A stretch of DNA of 64,000 nucleotides from the NCBI GenBank assembly GCA_951812285.1, contig OX638292.1, positions 740,774 to 804,773 of the forward strand, in the 5' to 3' direction. Positions 15,885 through 23,976 of the stretch are shown here, in pieces. The stretch's first letter is position 1. The number at the start of each line of letters is the position of its first letter. The DNA comes from an uncultured Dehalococcoidia bacterium. Lineage in GTDB: Bacteria > Chloroflexota > Dehalococcoidia > Lucifugimonadales > UBA1127. A model generated the notes under the pieces. It did not search any database and was not told the DNA's origin. It saw only the letters and a program-made list of their open reading frames with translations. The position numbers were made by a program, and so were the translations under genes.

Positions 15885-16721
15885 CTAGACGGCGACGGGG
15901 GTGAGGGCGAGCTTGCCGTGGCGACGCTCGAGGTAGCCGCCTCGGGTGTCCGTGCCGTGGGCGAAGAGGAGCAGCGAGCCGTCGCGCTCCGCGTTGGTCA
16001 GGAACTTGCGCTTCTGCTCGAGGGTGTCTTCCGGGAACTGGTCCTGCGAGGAGATGGTGGGCAGACCGAGGTGGTAGGCGGTCGGCACGAGGTCTCCGAG
16101 GTAGATGAAGCGGTTGCCGAGATGTTCGGCGACGACAACCTGGTGACCGCGGCAGTGGCCGTCGGTGACCTTGATGTTGACGCCGGGACGAATCTCGTAG
16201 TCGCCGTCGATCAACTCGAGGTGGCCAGACTTTTCGAGGGGCATGAAGTCCTCCGAATTGAAGGAACGCTTGCCGAGCTCGTTGGGGGAGAGGGCGTCCT
16301 CCCAAGCGTTGCGCTGCACCAGGTAGCGCGCCTGGGGGAACGTCGCGACGACGTCGCCGTTGCGGGTGCGGCGGGTGGAGCCGCCCGCGTGGAGGTAGTG
16401 CAGGTGGGTGAGGACGACGTAGTGGATGTCGCGGGGGGACAGGTCGAGCTCGCGAAGCTCCTTCTTGAGCCGGTTGCAGTTGAGACCCCTGTTCTCCCGC
16501 TCCTCCTCGTCAAGCTTGGCGCCCGCGCCGTCGTCAACCAGGATGTTGACGTCCCCGGTCCTGATGAGGAGGGCGTTGATGCCTAATCGGACGCGATGCC
16601 GCCTGTCCGGCTTCACCATAGTCTCCCATGCTTCTCGGGGGACGTTGCCGAACGTAGAACCGCCGTCAACTTTGACGGCGCCGTCGTTGAGGAGATAGAT
16701 CTCGAGGTCCTTCATGCGCAT
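15885..16721 (-). CDS. MBL-fold hydrolase with an altered metal motif
   Basis: 278-residue protein of the N-acyl homoserine lactonase/AttM-like MBL group. The fold markers are present: LLIRTGDVNILVDDG, THLHYLHAGG (105-114), a TDGHCRGH motif, a YLGD bridging Asp, and a final HG. Unusually the HxHxDH motif reads H106-L-H108-Y-L110-H111, so the second-site Asp is Leu. The enzyme may bind a single metal ion or have changed chemistry. ATG 16721 is used; a second ATG lies two codons later. It is alone between a candidate promoter (16882-16910) and its own terminator. Confidence 0.85.
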   Translation of the reverse strand: MRMKDLEIYLLNDGAVKVDGGSTFGNVPREAWETMVKPDRRHRVRLGINALLIRTGDVNILVDDGAGAKLDEEERENRGLNCNRLKKELRELDLSPRDIHYVVLTHLHYLHAGGSTRRTRNGDVVATFPQARYLVQRNAWEDALSPNELGKRSFNSEDFMPLEKSGHLELIDGDYEIRPGVNIKVTDGHCRGHQVVVAEHLGNRFIYLGDLVPTAYHLGLPTISSQDQFPEDTLEQKRKFLTNAERDGSLLLFAHGTDTRGGYLERRHGKLALTPVAV

Positions 16722-16881
16722 CGCCAGCCTCCATCAATCTCAACGGCAAACGGCTATAGGACGAATGCCGATTGAGTACGTGTAACAGCAGCCCTCGGCA
16801 GGATTCCCCGGGCCCGATCGCTTGGGGCGCCACACCCCCTCAGACGGGCGCAAGTCAGGGTTGCTTTGTCGCTGTGCCTTG

Positions 16882-16910
16882 ACGTTAAAAGGGGGTTAAG
16901 GGGGTGTCAA
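16882..16910 (-). promoter_or_regulatory. Promoter candidate for the 15885-16721 gene
   Basis: Minus-strand TTGACA (16905-16910) with TAACGT (16882-16887) at 17-base spacing, about 160 bases before the start. The -10 matches only 3 of 6. The long leader (16722-16881) contains no gene. Confidence 0.35.
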
Positions 16911-17073
16911 GAGAACGTCCGTGCGATCTCCCTAGGTGATTCTTGGGCAGTTTTGAAAACTTACATAAAAGGACGCGGCATGGTAAGAGGCAAACAAATG
17001 AAAAGCAGTGGTGGGGCCTATTGCCGATGCGGTAACGACGGCTCAAAAGCCTCTTGCCCCGACCAAGAAGCGG
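16911..17073. other. Gene-free stretch with a short AT-rich palindrome
   Basis: Part of the roughly 400-base gap between the MBL and cyclophilin genes. It is less GC-rich than its surroundings and contains the perfect palindrome AGTTTT-G-AAAACT (16949-16961). No reading frame here resembles a known protein, and no tRNA cloverleaf is apparent. Confidence 0.4.
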
Positions 17074-17103
17074 CGGGCCCGGCCGAATCAACGACCGGGC
17101 CCG
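17074..17103 (-). terminator. Terminator after the cyclophilin gene
   Basis: CGGGCCCGG (17074-17082) pairs with CCGGGCCCG (17095-17103) around a 12-base loop, 26 bases after the cyclophilin stop, followed on the minus strand by CCGCTTCTTGG. Confidence 0.6.
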
Positions 17104-17129
17104 TCGACATTTTCCAGGGGTGGAAGGGA

Positions 17130-17849
17130 CTACTCTTCGATGATCTCGATCGAGAGAATCTGGGGCGGGTCAATGGGCCGGGAGCCCTCGCCGCCGGGCT
17201 GCGTGGGGACGGTGGCGATGGCGTTAACGGTCTCCAGGCCCTCGGTCGCGAAGCCGAAGATGGTGTAGTTGGGGGGCAGGGCTACGGCGCCGTGCATGAT
17301 AAAGAACTGGCTGCCGTTGGTGTTGGGGCCGGCGTTGGCCATAGCCAGGGTGCCGGGGATGTACTGGCGCCGGACAGGCTCGTCGTCGAAGCGGTAGCCG
17401 GGGCCGCCGGTGCCGGTGCCGGTGGGGTCGCCGCCCTGGATCATGAAGTTCGGGATGACCCGATGGAAGACGACGTTGTCGTAGAAGCCCTCGCGGGCGA
17501 GGAAGACGAAGTTGTTGACGGTGTTGGGCGTCTCAGAGGCGAAGAGGTCAACGTTGATTGCGCCGTGGGTGGTGGTGATGACTGCTTTGTAGGTCTTGGA
17601 CTCGTCGATCACCATGGCTGGGGGGCCGTCGTATTGCATGCTCATTGCATCTCCAGTCGCGTCAGGTTGGGGCGTCGAGGTTGGGACCGTTGCCGTCGGA
17701 ATCTCCGACGTAGAGGTGGTCGTCGTCGTGGTCGTGGTGGTGGTGGTCGTTGTGCCGGAAGACGTGGTGGTGTCGTCACCGTTGCAGGCGACGGCCGCCA
17801 GGACAAGGGCTGCCAGGAACGCCGGGATGATGAATCTCAGACTGGTCAC
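17130..17849 (-). CDS. Cyclophilin-type peptidyl-prolyl isomerase lipoprotein
   Basis: Extracytoplasmic prolyl isomerase anchored by lipid. A signal peptide with lipobox LAAVAC places the acylated Cys at residue 22. A Thr/Ser-rich linker (a run of 13 Thr near residues 33-45) reaches to about residue 80. The cyclophilin domain follows with GFYDNVVFHRVIPNFMIQGG, GTLAMANAGPNTNGSQFFI and a C-terminal VNAIATVPT. The catalytic Arg is in FHRVI and the Gln in FMIQGGD. Length 239 residues. Likely assists folding of exported proteins. Confidence 0.95.
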   Translation of the reverse strand: MTSLRFIIPAFLAALVLAAVACNGDDTTTSSGTTTTTTTTTTTTTSTSEIPTATVPTSTPQPDATGDAMSMQYDGPPAMVIDESKTYKAVITTTHGAINVDLFASETPNTVNNFVFLAREGFYDNVVFHRVIPNFMIQGGDPTGTGTGGPGYRFDDEPVRRQYIPGTLAMANAGPNTNGSQFFIMHGAVALPPNYTIFGFATEGLETVNAIATVPTQPGGEGSRPIDPPQILSIEIIEE

Positions 17850-17874
17850 GGTCTGCTCCTCTCGAAGATTGGAC

Positions 17875-18243
17875 TTAGCTGGGATCGAGGAACCTCACTT
17901 GAGATTCATCGTCCAGGGAGAGGAAGTTCTCTCCCCACTGGTTGGGGCTGTCCAGGCTCCATTCCTCTTCAAGGGTCAGGGGCATGAAGCGCAGGCCCCA
18001 ATCTCCGCCATACACCAACACTGCCTCGCCGGCGCCGGACTCCTCAATGCGGACAGCGTAGGCGGGGCAGGGGCTGCCGTCACCCTCGCTGCACCAGCCG
18101 GTGACGCGGTGGGGCGACGGCTCCTGGCCAAAGTCACCCGCGATGACCTCCGTCACCTGCCGCGGTTCCGCCATGGTGTTGAAGATGAGCTGCGGGACGC
18201 CATCGCAGTTGGCGTTGTCCTCGACTTCCAGCATCAGGGACAT
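17875..18243 (-). CDS. Hypothetical protein
   Basis: 122 residues from the ATG at 18243, chosen because AAGGAG lies 11 bases upstream; the frame is open for 16 more codons. There is no signal peptide or transmembrane segment. It has four Cys, two of them in GWCSEGDGSPCPAY, and acidic, mostly beta-type composition. It lies 25 bases upstream of the cyclophilin gene on the same strand, so the two may be cotranscribed. I do not recognise the family. Confidence 0.6.
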   Translation of the reverse strand: MSLMLEVEDNANCDGVPQLIFNTMAEPRQVTEVIAGDFGQEPSPHRVTGWCSEGDGSPCPAYAVRIEESGAGEAVLVYGGDWGLRFMPLTLEEEWSLDSPNQWGENFLSLDDESQVRFLDPS

Positions 18244-18349
18244 GGGGCGACAGGCTCCTTGGCGTGCAGTGCAATGATTTACCGAACGCAACTAACGGGA
18301 AAAGTATAGCTGCGCGGCCAGCCAACGGCAACCTGACCGACATACGATT

Positions 18350-19876
18350 CTATTCCTCTCTGCGCTGCCGATAGTTCATGGCCTGGAGGAAGTGGTCGCT
18401 GCCCACGTCGTCCGCGCCGGACAGGTCGGCGATGGTGCGGGCGAGCTTGAGAGTGCGGTGGTAGGCGCGGGCGGAGAGGTGGAGGTTGTCCATCGCGGCC
18501 CTGGCCATCGCCTGGGTGGCGTCGTCGAGGCGGCAGTGGGCCCAGACCTCGGAGGGGCCCATGTCGGCGTTGCACTGGATGGGGGACTCGGCGAAACGGC
18601 GGCGCTGGCGGTCTCGAGCGGTCTCGACGCGGCGGCGCACGTCCGACGAGCCCTCGATGGCGGTGTCTGCGGTGAGCTTGTCGTAGTCGACGCGCGGGAC
18701 GGGGAGGATGATGTCGATGCGGTCAAGGAGGGGGCCGGAGATGCGGTTCCGGTAGCGGGCGACGGCGTTGTGTGCGCAGGTGCAGGCGCGGAAGGGGTCG
18801 CCGTAGTAGCCGCAGGGGCAGGGGTTCATCGCGCCGACGAGCATGAAGTTGGCGGGGAAGGTCACGCGGCTCTGGGCGCGGCTGATGGTGACTGCCTTGT
18901 CCTCTATCGGCTGCCGGAGCACCTCAAGCACGCTCTGGCCGAACTCTGGGAGCTCGTCGAGGAAGAGGACGCCGCGGTGGGCGAGGGTGACCTCGCCAGG
19001 GCGGGGCCAGTTGCCGCCACCGACGAGGCCGGCGTGGGAGGTGGTGTAGTGCGGCGCTCGGAAGGGCCGCTGGGTGATGAGCGGCGCGTCCGAGGGCAGG
19101 AGGCCGGAGATGCTGTAGATCTTGGTGACCTCCAGCGCCTCATGGGGCGCCGCGCTGGGGAGGATGGAGGGGAGGCTGCGGGCGAGCAGGGTCTTGCCGC
19201 TGCCGGGCGGGCCCATCATCAGCACGTTGTGCCCGCCGGCGGCCGCGACCTCAAGGGCGAACTTGGCGTGCTCCTGTCCCTTAATGTCACGAAGGTCGAC
19301 GGGGAAGGCGGCGGCGTGCTCGGACAGCATCTCATCGCTGAGGGTGACGCGGGCCGGCGCGATGGGGGCGTCGCCCCAGAGGTGGGCGACGAGCTCGCCG
19401 AGGGAGGCGGCGGGGAGGACCTCGATGCCGGCGACGAGGGAGGCCTCGCGGGCGTCGGCCTCGGGGACGACGACGCGGCGGAAGCCCTGCTGGCGGGCGA
19501 GGTCGACCATCGGGAGGATGCCGTTGGTGTGGCGGAGGGCGCCGTCGAGGGCGAGCTCGCCGAGGAGGACGGTGTCGGAGAGGTCGCTGGAGACCTGGCC
19601 GGTGCTGAGGAGGACGCCGACGGCGATGGAGAGGTCGTAGGATGGGCCTTCCTTTCGGAGGTCAGCGGGGGCGAGGTTCACGGTGACGCGGCGCATGGGG
19701 AAGTCGCAGCCGCAGTTTCGGATTGCTGCGCGAACACGCTCTCGCGATTCCTGGACAGCCTTGTCGCCGAGGCCGACGACAGTGACGGCGGGCAACCCCG
19801 GAGAGATGTCCACCTCTACTTCTATAATCCTCCCCTCCAGCCCCACCACCGCACAGGTGTAGACCTTGGCAAGCAT
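18350..19876 (-). CDS. comM: YifB/ComM family Mg-chelatase-like AAA ATPase
   Basis: Hexameric DNA helicase of the ComM family, which promotes branch migration during natural transformation. From ATG 19876 it begins MLAKVYTCAVVGLEG, the fixed family start. Domains: N-terminal ChlI-like domain with SPGLPAVTVVGL and FPMRRVTVNLAPADLRKEG (1-180), AAA core with Walker A GPPGSGKTLLAR, Walker B VLFLDELPEF, and a zinc-type segment NPCPCGYYGDPFRACTC, then the Mg_chelatase C-terminal helices. The length of 508 residues is normal. Upstream frame extensions have no family similarity. Confidence 0.95.
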   Translation of the reverse strand: MLAKVYTCAVVGLEGRIIEVEVDISPGLPAVTVVGLGDKAVQESRERVRAAIRNCGCDFPMRRVTVNLAPADLRKEGPSYDLSIAVGVLLSTGQVSSDLSDTVLLGELALDGALRHTNGILPMVDLARQQGFRRVVVPEADAREASLVAGIEVLPAASLGELVAHLWGDAPIAPARVTLSDEMLSEHAAAFPVDLRDIKGQEHAKFALEVAAAGGHNVLMMGPPGSGKTLLARSLPSILPSAAPHEALEVTKIYSISGLLPSDAPLITQRPFRAPHYTTSHAGLVGGGNWPRPGEVTLAHRGVLFLDELPEFGQSVLEVLRQPIEDKAVTISRAQSRVTFPANFMLVGAMNPCPCGYYGDPFRACTCAHNAVARYRNRISGPLLDRIDIILPVPRVDYDKLTADTAIEGSSDVRRRVETARDRQRRRFAESPIQCNADMGPSEVWAHCRLDDATQAMARAAMDNLHLSARAYHRTLKLARTIADLSGADDVGSDHFLQAMNYRQRREE

Positions 19877-20039
19877 GGGCAGTCCTATTGAGCGGGATGG
19901 GCCAATGATACGGATGAGGCACGAAACATTCAAGAGAAGAATGGCAGGGTATGCGCTTGACACCCCGCCGATGCGCGAATAGCTTTCAGGAACAGGGTCG
20001 TCCGCCGGACGTCCCCCGGGCATCGCCAAGGAGGCAATC

Positions 20040-20432
20040 GTGGCCAGCCTAGCGTTCACCGCGCCGGTGCTGCCGGGCAAGCTGGATGCGTGGAAGGAAT
20101 TCCACGACCAGCTCGACGGGCTGCGCCGGTGGGACTTCGAGGACCAGCAGCGCAGGCTGGGGTTGGTGCGCCACCGCGTGTGGCTGCAGGAGACCTCGGA
20201 GGGGCCGGTGGCGCTGGTGGTGCAGGAGGGCGAGGACCCGGAGCGGGCGAGGGCCATCCTGGCCTCGTCAACGCACGCCTTCGACGTGTGGTTCAAGGAG
20301 CAGGTCATGGAGCTGCACGGGATCGACCTGTCGGAGCCGCCTGACGTGTCATCGATCACGCTGTACGTGGACTACCTGCACCAGGCGGGGCGTCGCGGGC
20401 CGGAGTACGACCTGCCGGACTTCAACGCGTAG
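20040..20432 (+). CDS. Hypothetical small alpha/beta protein
   Basis: 130 residues from GTG 20040, with the Shine-Dalgarno AAGGAGG 5 bases before. The order strand (MASLAFTAPVLPG), amphipathic helix (KLDAWKEFHDQL), strand (RHRVWLQETSEGPVALVVQEG) and helix (PERARAIL) looks like a ferredoxin-like fold of the kind found in dimeric EthD/DUF6176-type proteins, but I cannot name a family with confidence. It is convergent with the DtxR-type gene. Confidence 0.6.
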   Translation: MASLAFTAPVLPGKLDAWKEFHDQLDGLRRWDFEDQQRRLGLVRHRVWLQETSEGPVALVVQEGEDPERARAILASSTHAFDVWFKEQVMELHGIDLSEPPDVSSITLYVDYLHQAGRRGPEYDLPDFNA

Positions 20433-20485
20433 TGGGAACCCCTCGCCCGGGAACGTCCGGGCGGTGACGATCCCCTTCTGAACTG

Positions 20486-21232
20486 CTACTGCGCTACTGG
20501 TGCGCCATTCGATGATACGGTGCGGAGCCAGACGAACCGAGCCGCATCGTGGCCCATGGAACTCTCGCACGAATCCGTCTTGAATACGAGGACGCCGCGG
20601 TACTTGCTCTGCTCGGCCACGCTCAGGTTCGCGCCGGGCATGACTCCGCAGCCGATGAGGTAGGCGAGGAGCTGCGGGTCTTCCTCGGGCACTCGGTCGA
20701 CGACGTAGTCGCGGCCCACTTCGGCGTCGGCGAGGCAGACTTCCGTGCCTTTCAACGATTTGGGGGCGTTGCCCGGAATGGGGCGGCCGAAGGGATTGGT
20801 GGTGGGCCGGCCGAGTCGCTGCTGGATGCACTCCTCGAGCTCCGGGGAGATGGCGTGCTCGAGCCGGTGGGCCTCAATGTGGGCGCGGGCGACGTCGAGG
20901 CCGAGGATGTCGACGACGAGGCGCTCAGCGAGGCGGTGACGGCGGACGATGGACTCGGCGGCGGCCTCTCCTCGCTCGGTGAGCTCGACTTCCTTGTTGG
21001 GCTTGATGGTGACGAGGCCTTCCTTGGCCATCCGCCGGAGCATGCCGAGGATGGACGGGAGGGACGTGCCGACGCCCTCCTCTCGCGGCAGGCGGCGGAT
21101 GAAGTCGGTGAGGTTGCCCGCGCTGGGGCGGAGGCCCTCCTCGCGGAGCTTGTAGAGGGACTGCAGGTAGTTCTCCGCGATGTTGGAGATGCGGTCGTGC
21201 GCGGTGGCGCGCCGCCTGGTTATGGTTGTCAT
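20486..21232 (-). CDS. DtxR/MntR-family metal-dependent repressor
   Basis: Iron- or manganese-responsive transcriptional repressor. An N-terminal winged helix (RISNIAENYLQSLYKL to KPNKEVELTERGEAAA) is followed by the metal-binding dimerisation domain with HRLAERLVVDILGLD, EAHRLEHAISPELEE and LGRPTTNPFGRPIP. An FeoA/SH3-like domain closes the protein (about 160-235). Length 248 residues. It is divergent from the substrate-binding protein gene with 160 bases between, so it could regulate that promoter; this is inference. Confidence 0.92.
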   Translation of the reverse strand: MTTITRRRATAHDRISNIAENYLQSLYKLREEGLRPSAGNLTDFIRRLPREEGVGTSLPSILGMLRRMAKEGLVTIKPNKEVELTERGEAAAESIVRRHRLAERLVVDILGLDVARAHIEAHRLEHAISPELEECIQQRLGRPTTNPFGRPIPGNAPKSLKGTEVCLADAEVGRDYVVDRVPEEDPQLLAYLIGCGVMPGANLSVAEQSKYRGVLVFKTDSCESSMGHDAARFVWLRTVSSNGAPVAQ

Positions 21233-21303
21233 TGGATACCCCCTTGTCTTCCAGGACCTCGTCGCGCTTACCGGCAGGCCACTGGTGGGTTCCGGGGCCC
21301 GCC

Positions 21304-21332
21304 ATGACTTTCCAAACTATGGGTCATATAAT
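21304..21332 (+). promoter_or_regulatory. Promoter for the family-5 binding protein gene
   Basis: ATGACT (21304-21309, 4 of 6) and a perfect TATAAT (21327-21332) are spaced 17 bases apart, 60 bases before the GTG start at 21392. It sits in the divergent region shared with the DtxR-type gene. Confidence 0.65.
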
Positions 21333-21391
21333 ACAGCCTATTCTTGCGGCATAGCCAGAGCACCCCCAACTGACGCGTTCAAGGAGCCTCT

Positions 21392-23134
21392 GTGCATATC
21401 TTCCGAAGACAGTCCGTGCGGCCATCACTTGTTCTGGTCTTGACGGCAATCGCCCTCGCGCTGTTCGTGGCGTGCGGCGACGACGAAGCGCCGGAGAGCG
21501 CAGCCGTGCCGTCGGCCGAGCCGGCGGCGGCGTCGCCTGCGACATCGGCTCCGGCGTTCGAGGCGGCTTCCGAGGATGACGCGATCGCGTACGGCGGGGT
21601 GCTGGTGCGGGCGCATGCGACGGACCCGGCCGGCTTCGACCCGGTGCAGGACTCGTCGATTGCGGCGCTGGACCTGATCGCGCCGATCTACTCGCAGCTG
21701 GTGCGGCTGGACCCGGCGGCGCCGGACGGGGCGCTTCGGCCGGAGCTCGCCGAGGGGTGGGAGGTGGGCGCGGACGGGAGGTCGATCACGTTCCACCTTC
21801 GGCAGGGGGTGCAGTGGCACGACGGTCAGCCGTTCATCGCGGACGACGTGGTGTCGCACTTCAACCGGGTGATCTCGCCGCCGCAGGGGCTGTTCTCGAG
21901 CCAGCGGGCGCCGTTCCTGGACGTCGTGGACATCACGGCGCCGGACGCGGGGACGGTCGTGTTCCAGACGGGGAACCCGAGCGCGGGGCTGCTGCGGAGC
22001 TTCGCTGGGGGGCACTACATGGTGGTGTCCAAGCACGTGATGGAGCGGGAAACGGCCGAGGACCCGCGTGGGCTTCGGAGCAACCCGGAGGCGCTTGTGG
22101 GCACGGGGCCGTTCACGTTCACGGAGTATAAGCAGGGCAGCAGCTTCCGCGTGGACAAGAACCCGAATTACTGGGACGAGGGGAAGCCGTACCTGGACGG
22201 CATCGAGTTCTTCATCATGAAGGACTCTGCGGCGCGGTTTGCTGCGCTGGCGACGGGTCGGGTGCATACGACGCCCTCGGGGACGGCGAGCCTGACGCCG
22301 ACGCAGGCGCGGCAGGCACGGCAGGACTATGGGGAGGCCATCGACGTGGTGGAGGCGCGGGGGCCGTTCTGGATGGGCGCGGCGTTCAACGTCAACCGGT
22401 CGCCATTCGACGACGCGCGGGTGCGGCAGGCGCTGTCGCTGGCCGTCGACCGAGAGGCGTACCTGACGCTGGTCACGGGCGGCGCGGGCGGCGTCGGGAT
22501 GACGGCGGGGTTCAGCCCGCCCAACACGCCGCTGGGGCTCTCGACGGAGCAGCTGCTCGGGCTGCCGGGGTACGGCGCGGACAGGGAGGGGGACGTCGAG
22601 CGGGCGAAGTTGCTGCTCGCCGAGGCGGGGTACCCGGAGGGGTTCTCGACGGCGATCATGGTGCGCAGCGACGTGCCGGTGTGGGTGAACAGCGCGCTCT
22701 TCTTCCAGGACCAGTGGCGGAAGATGGGGCTCGACGTGCAGGTGGACCAGGCGGAGTTCGGGGCGTCGATCGGGCGGATGCTGCAGGGCGACTACGACGT
22801 GCGCATCGGGGGGATCGCGTTCAACACGACGGACCCTGACCACTACCTGTGGGCGCACTTCACGACGGACGGGCCCAACAACCTCTCGTACGCGACGGAC
22901 GCGGAGGCGGACCGGCTGCTGGCGGCGCAGCGCGTCGAGCTGGACCCGGCTCGGCGGCGGGAGCTGGCGCACGCGGCGGAGACGCGGCTGCTGACGGAGG
23001 TGGTGCCGGCCGTCGTGGGGCACTACGCGGTGTACCTGTACGGCGTTCGCAAAGAGGTGCAGGGGTGGGCGCCGCGGGACTTCATGCTGTACAACCAGTC
23101 TCGGTGGGACGATGTTTGGTTGCGGGCACCGTAG
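21392..23134 (+). CDS. ABC transporter substrate-binding lipoprotein, family 5
   Basis: Extracellular solute receptor of the peptide/nickel/opine (SBP_bac_5) type. The signal peptide ends in lipobox LFVAC (C28), followed by a Ser/Ala/Pro-rich linker. The mature protein shows LAEGWEVGADGRSITFHLRQGVQWHDGQPF, the classical family signature, and RSPFDDARVRQALSLAVDREAY. It has 580 residues. GTG 21392 has AAGGAG upstream. No permease or ATPase genes follow, since a strong terminator comes directly after, so it is an orphan receptor. The ligand is unknown. Confidence 0.93.
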   Translation: MHIFRRQSVRPSLVLVLTAIALALFVACGDDEAPESAAVPSAEPAAASPATSAPAFEAASEDDAIAYGGVLVRAHATDPAGFDPVQDSSIAALDLIAPIYSQLVRLDPAAPDGALRPELAEGWEVGADGRSITFHLRQGVQWHDGQPFIADDVVSHFNRVISPPQGLFSSQRAPFLDVVDITAPDAGTVVFQTGNPSAGLLRSFAGGHYMVVSKHVMERETAEDPRGLRSNPEALVGTGPFTFTEYKQGSSFRVDKNPNYWDEGKPYLDGIEFFIMKDSAARFAALATGRVHTTPSGTASLTPTQARQARQDYGEAIDVVEARGPFWMGAAFNVNRSPFDDARVRQALSLAVDREAYLTLVTGGAGGVGMTAGFSPPNTPLGLSTEQLLGLPGYGADREGDVERAKLLLAEAGYPEGFSTAIMVRSDVPVWVNSALFFQDQWRKMGLDVQVDQAEFGASIGRMLQGDYDVRIGGIAFNTTDPDHYLWAHFTTDGPNNLSYATDAEADRLLAAQRVELDPARRRELAHAAETRLLTEVVPAVVGHYAVYLYGVRKEVQGWAPRDFMLYNQSRWDDVWLRAP

Positions 23135-23154
23135 CGCCTTGGTGCGATGACTTG

Positions 23155-23196
23155 AAGGAGCCCAATCCGTCTCGGCGGACTGGGCTCCTTCCTTTT
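23155..23196 (+). terminator. Strong rho-independent terminator
   Basis: AAGGAGCCCA (23155-23164) pairs with TGGGCTCCTT (23181-23190), with further pairing inside, followed by CCTTTT. It ends the binding-protein transcript 20 bases after its stop. Confidence 0.85.
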
Positions 23197-23207
23197 CTGC
23201 GGGTCGG

Positions 23208-23651
23208 CTAGCTCTTCGGGGTGAAGTCTAGCTGGGGGTTGGGGTGGTCCGGGAGCTTCCAGACTAGGTAGCCTTTGCGGAACTCGTCGTGGTACTCGTT
23301 GGCGCGGCGGGTGGCGTTGTGGTAGGCGGCCTCGAAGGACTCGAAGTCCTCGTTGCCGAGGGCGGCTTCGACGGGACCTAGGTTGTTCTCGATGAAGGCG
23401 TTGATGGCGTCGGCGTAGCGGGGGCGCGTCTGGTTGCCCTTCTGCATCAGGGTAATTGCTTCGCCCAACTCAAACTTGGCCATGACCCAGTTTGCTTCCC
23501 TAGCGGCGTAGTACACGTTCCACCAGCGGTCGCCGATCATTGGCATGAAAATGGCGAGGCCCGGCTGCAGGGCGGCGAGCTCGTCCATGGTGAAGTTGCG
23601 GTGTCCGTTGAAGCCCACCGGCCCCTGCTGTTCCTTCTGTTCTTCGGTCAC
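23208..23651 (-). CDS. Hypothetical helical protein
   Basis: 147 residues from GTG 23651, with GGGAGG upstream. It is largely helical and Trp/Tyr/His-rich: MIGDRWWNVYYAAREANWVMAKFELGEAI, then two long helices ending FEAAYHNATRRANEYHDEFRKGYLVWKLPD. The pattern suggests a four-helix bundle; there is no CxxCH haem motif and no signal peptide. It is downstream of a Rieske oxygenase on the same strand, separated by 325 bases of repeats. I do not recognise the family. Confidence 0.65.
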   Translation of the reverse strand: MTEEQKEQQGPVGFNGHRNFTMDELAALQPGLAIFMPMIGDRWWNVYYAAREANWVMAKFELGEAITLMQKGNQTRPRYADAINAFIENNLGPVEAALGNEDFESFEAAYHNATRRANEYHDEFRKGYLVWKLPDHPNPQLDFTPKS

Positions 23652-23976
23652 GGTGTCCTCCCTGTTTGCATGGCGGTGTGGGTTGGTGTCGCGGGTTGTG
23701 CCGGGGCAATGGTAGGCAGGGGATGTGCGTGTCGTCAACCGCGCCGTGTCAGTGGGCGGCGCAGGTCGCGGGCATGGTTCCGGCTGCCGCCGGACGGGCG
23801 ATTCGCGAATCGCCCCTACTCAGGGCGAACGGGGGGCGGCAGTCGCGTAGAGGCGGGAGGACTCCCCCATCCCCGTATCAAGTACGGGGCAGGCTCTAAC
23901 CTTCCCCCTGAGGGGGAAGGAACTTGCGTTTGTGCCTAGCTTGGGGAAGAGTCCCCACCGCCGAGGCTTGATGGGT
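23652..23976. repeat. Intergenic repeats, including a 20-base perfect palindrome
   Basis: No gene in this 325-base gap. It contains the perfect palindrome GGGCGATTCGCGAATCGCCC (23796-23815), a segment with CCCGTATCAAGTACGGGG (near 23872), and a CCCCCTGAGGGGG hairpin (near 23905). The palindrome recurs identically at 35054-35073, and the other two elements recur together near 32950-33000. Confidence 0.75.

Noticed and set aside
16740..17073. Possible small RNA or tRNA gene in the gap
   Set aside because: There is no cloverleaf and no TTCRA-type T-loop; only a short palindrome and candidate control elements are visible.
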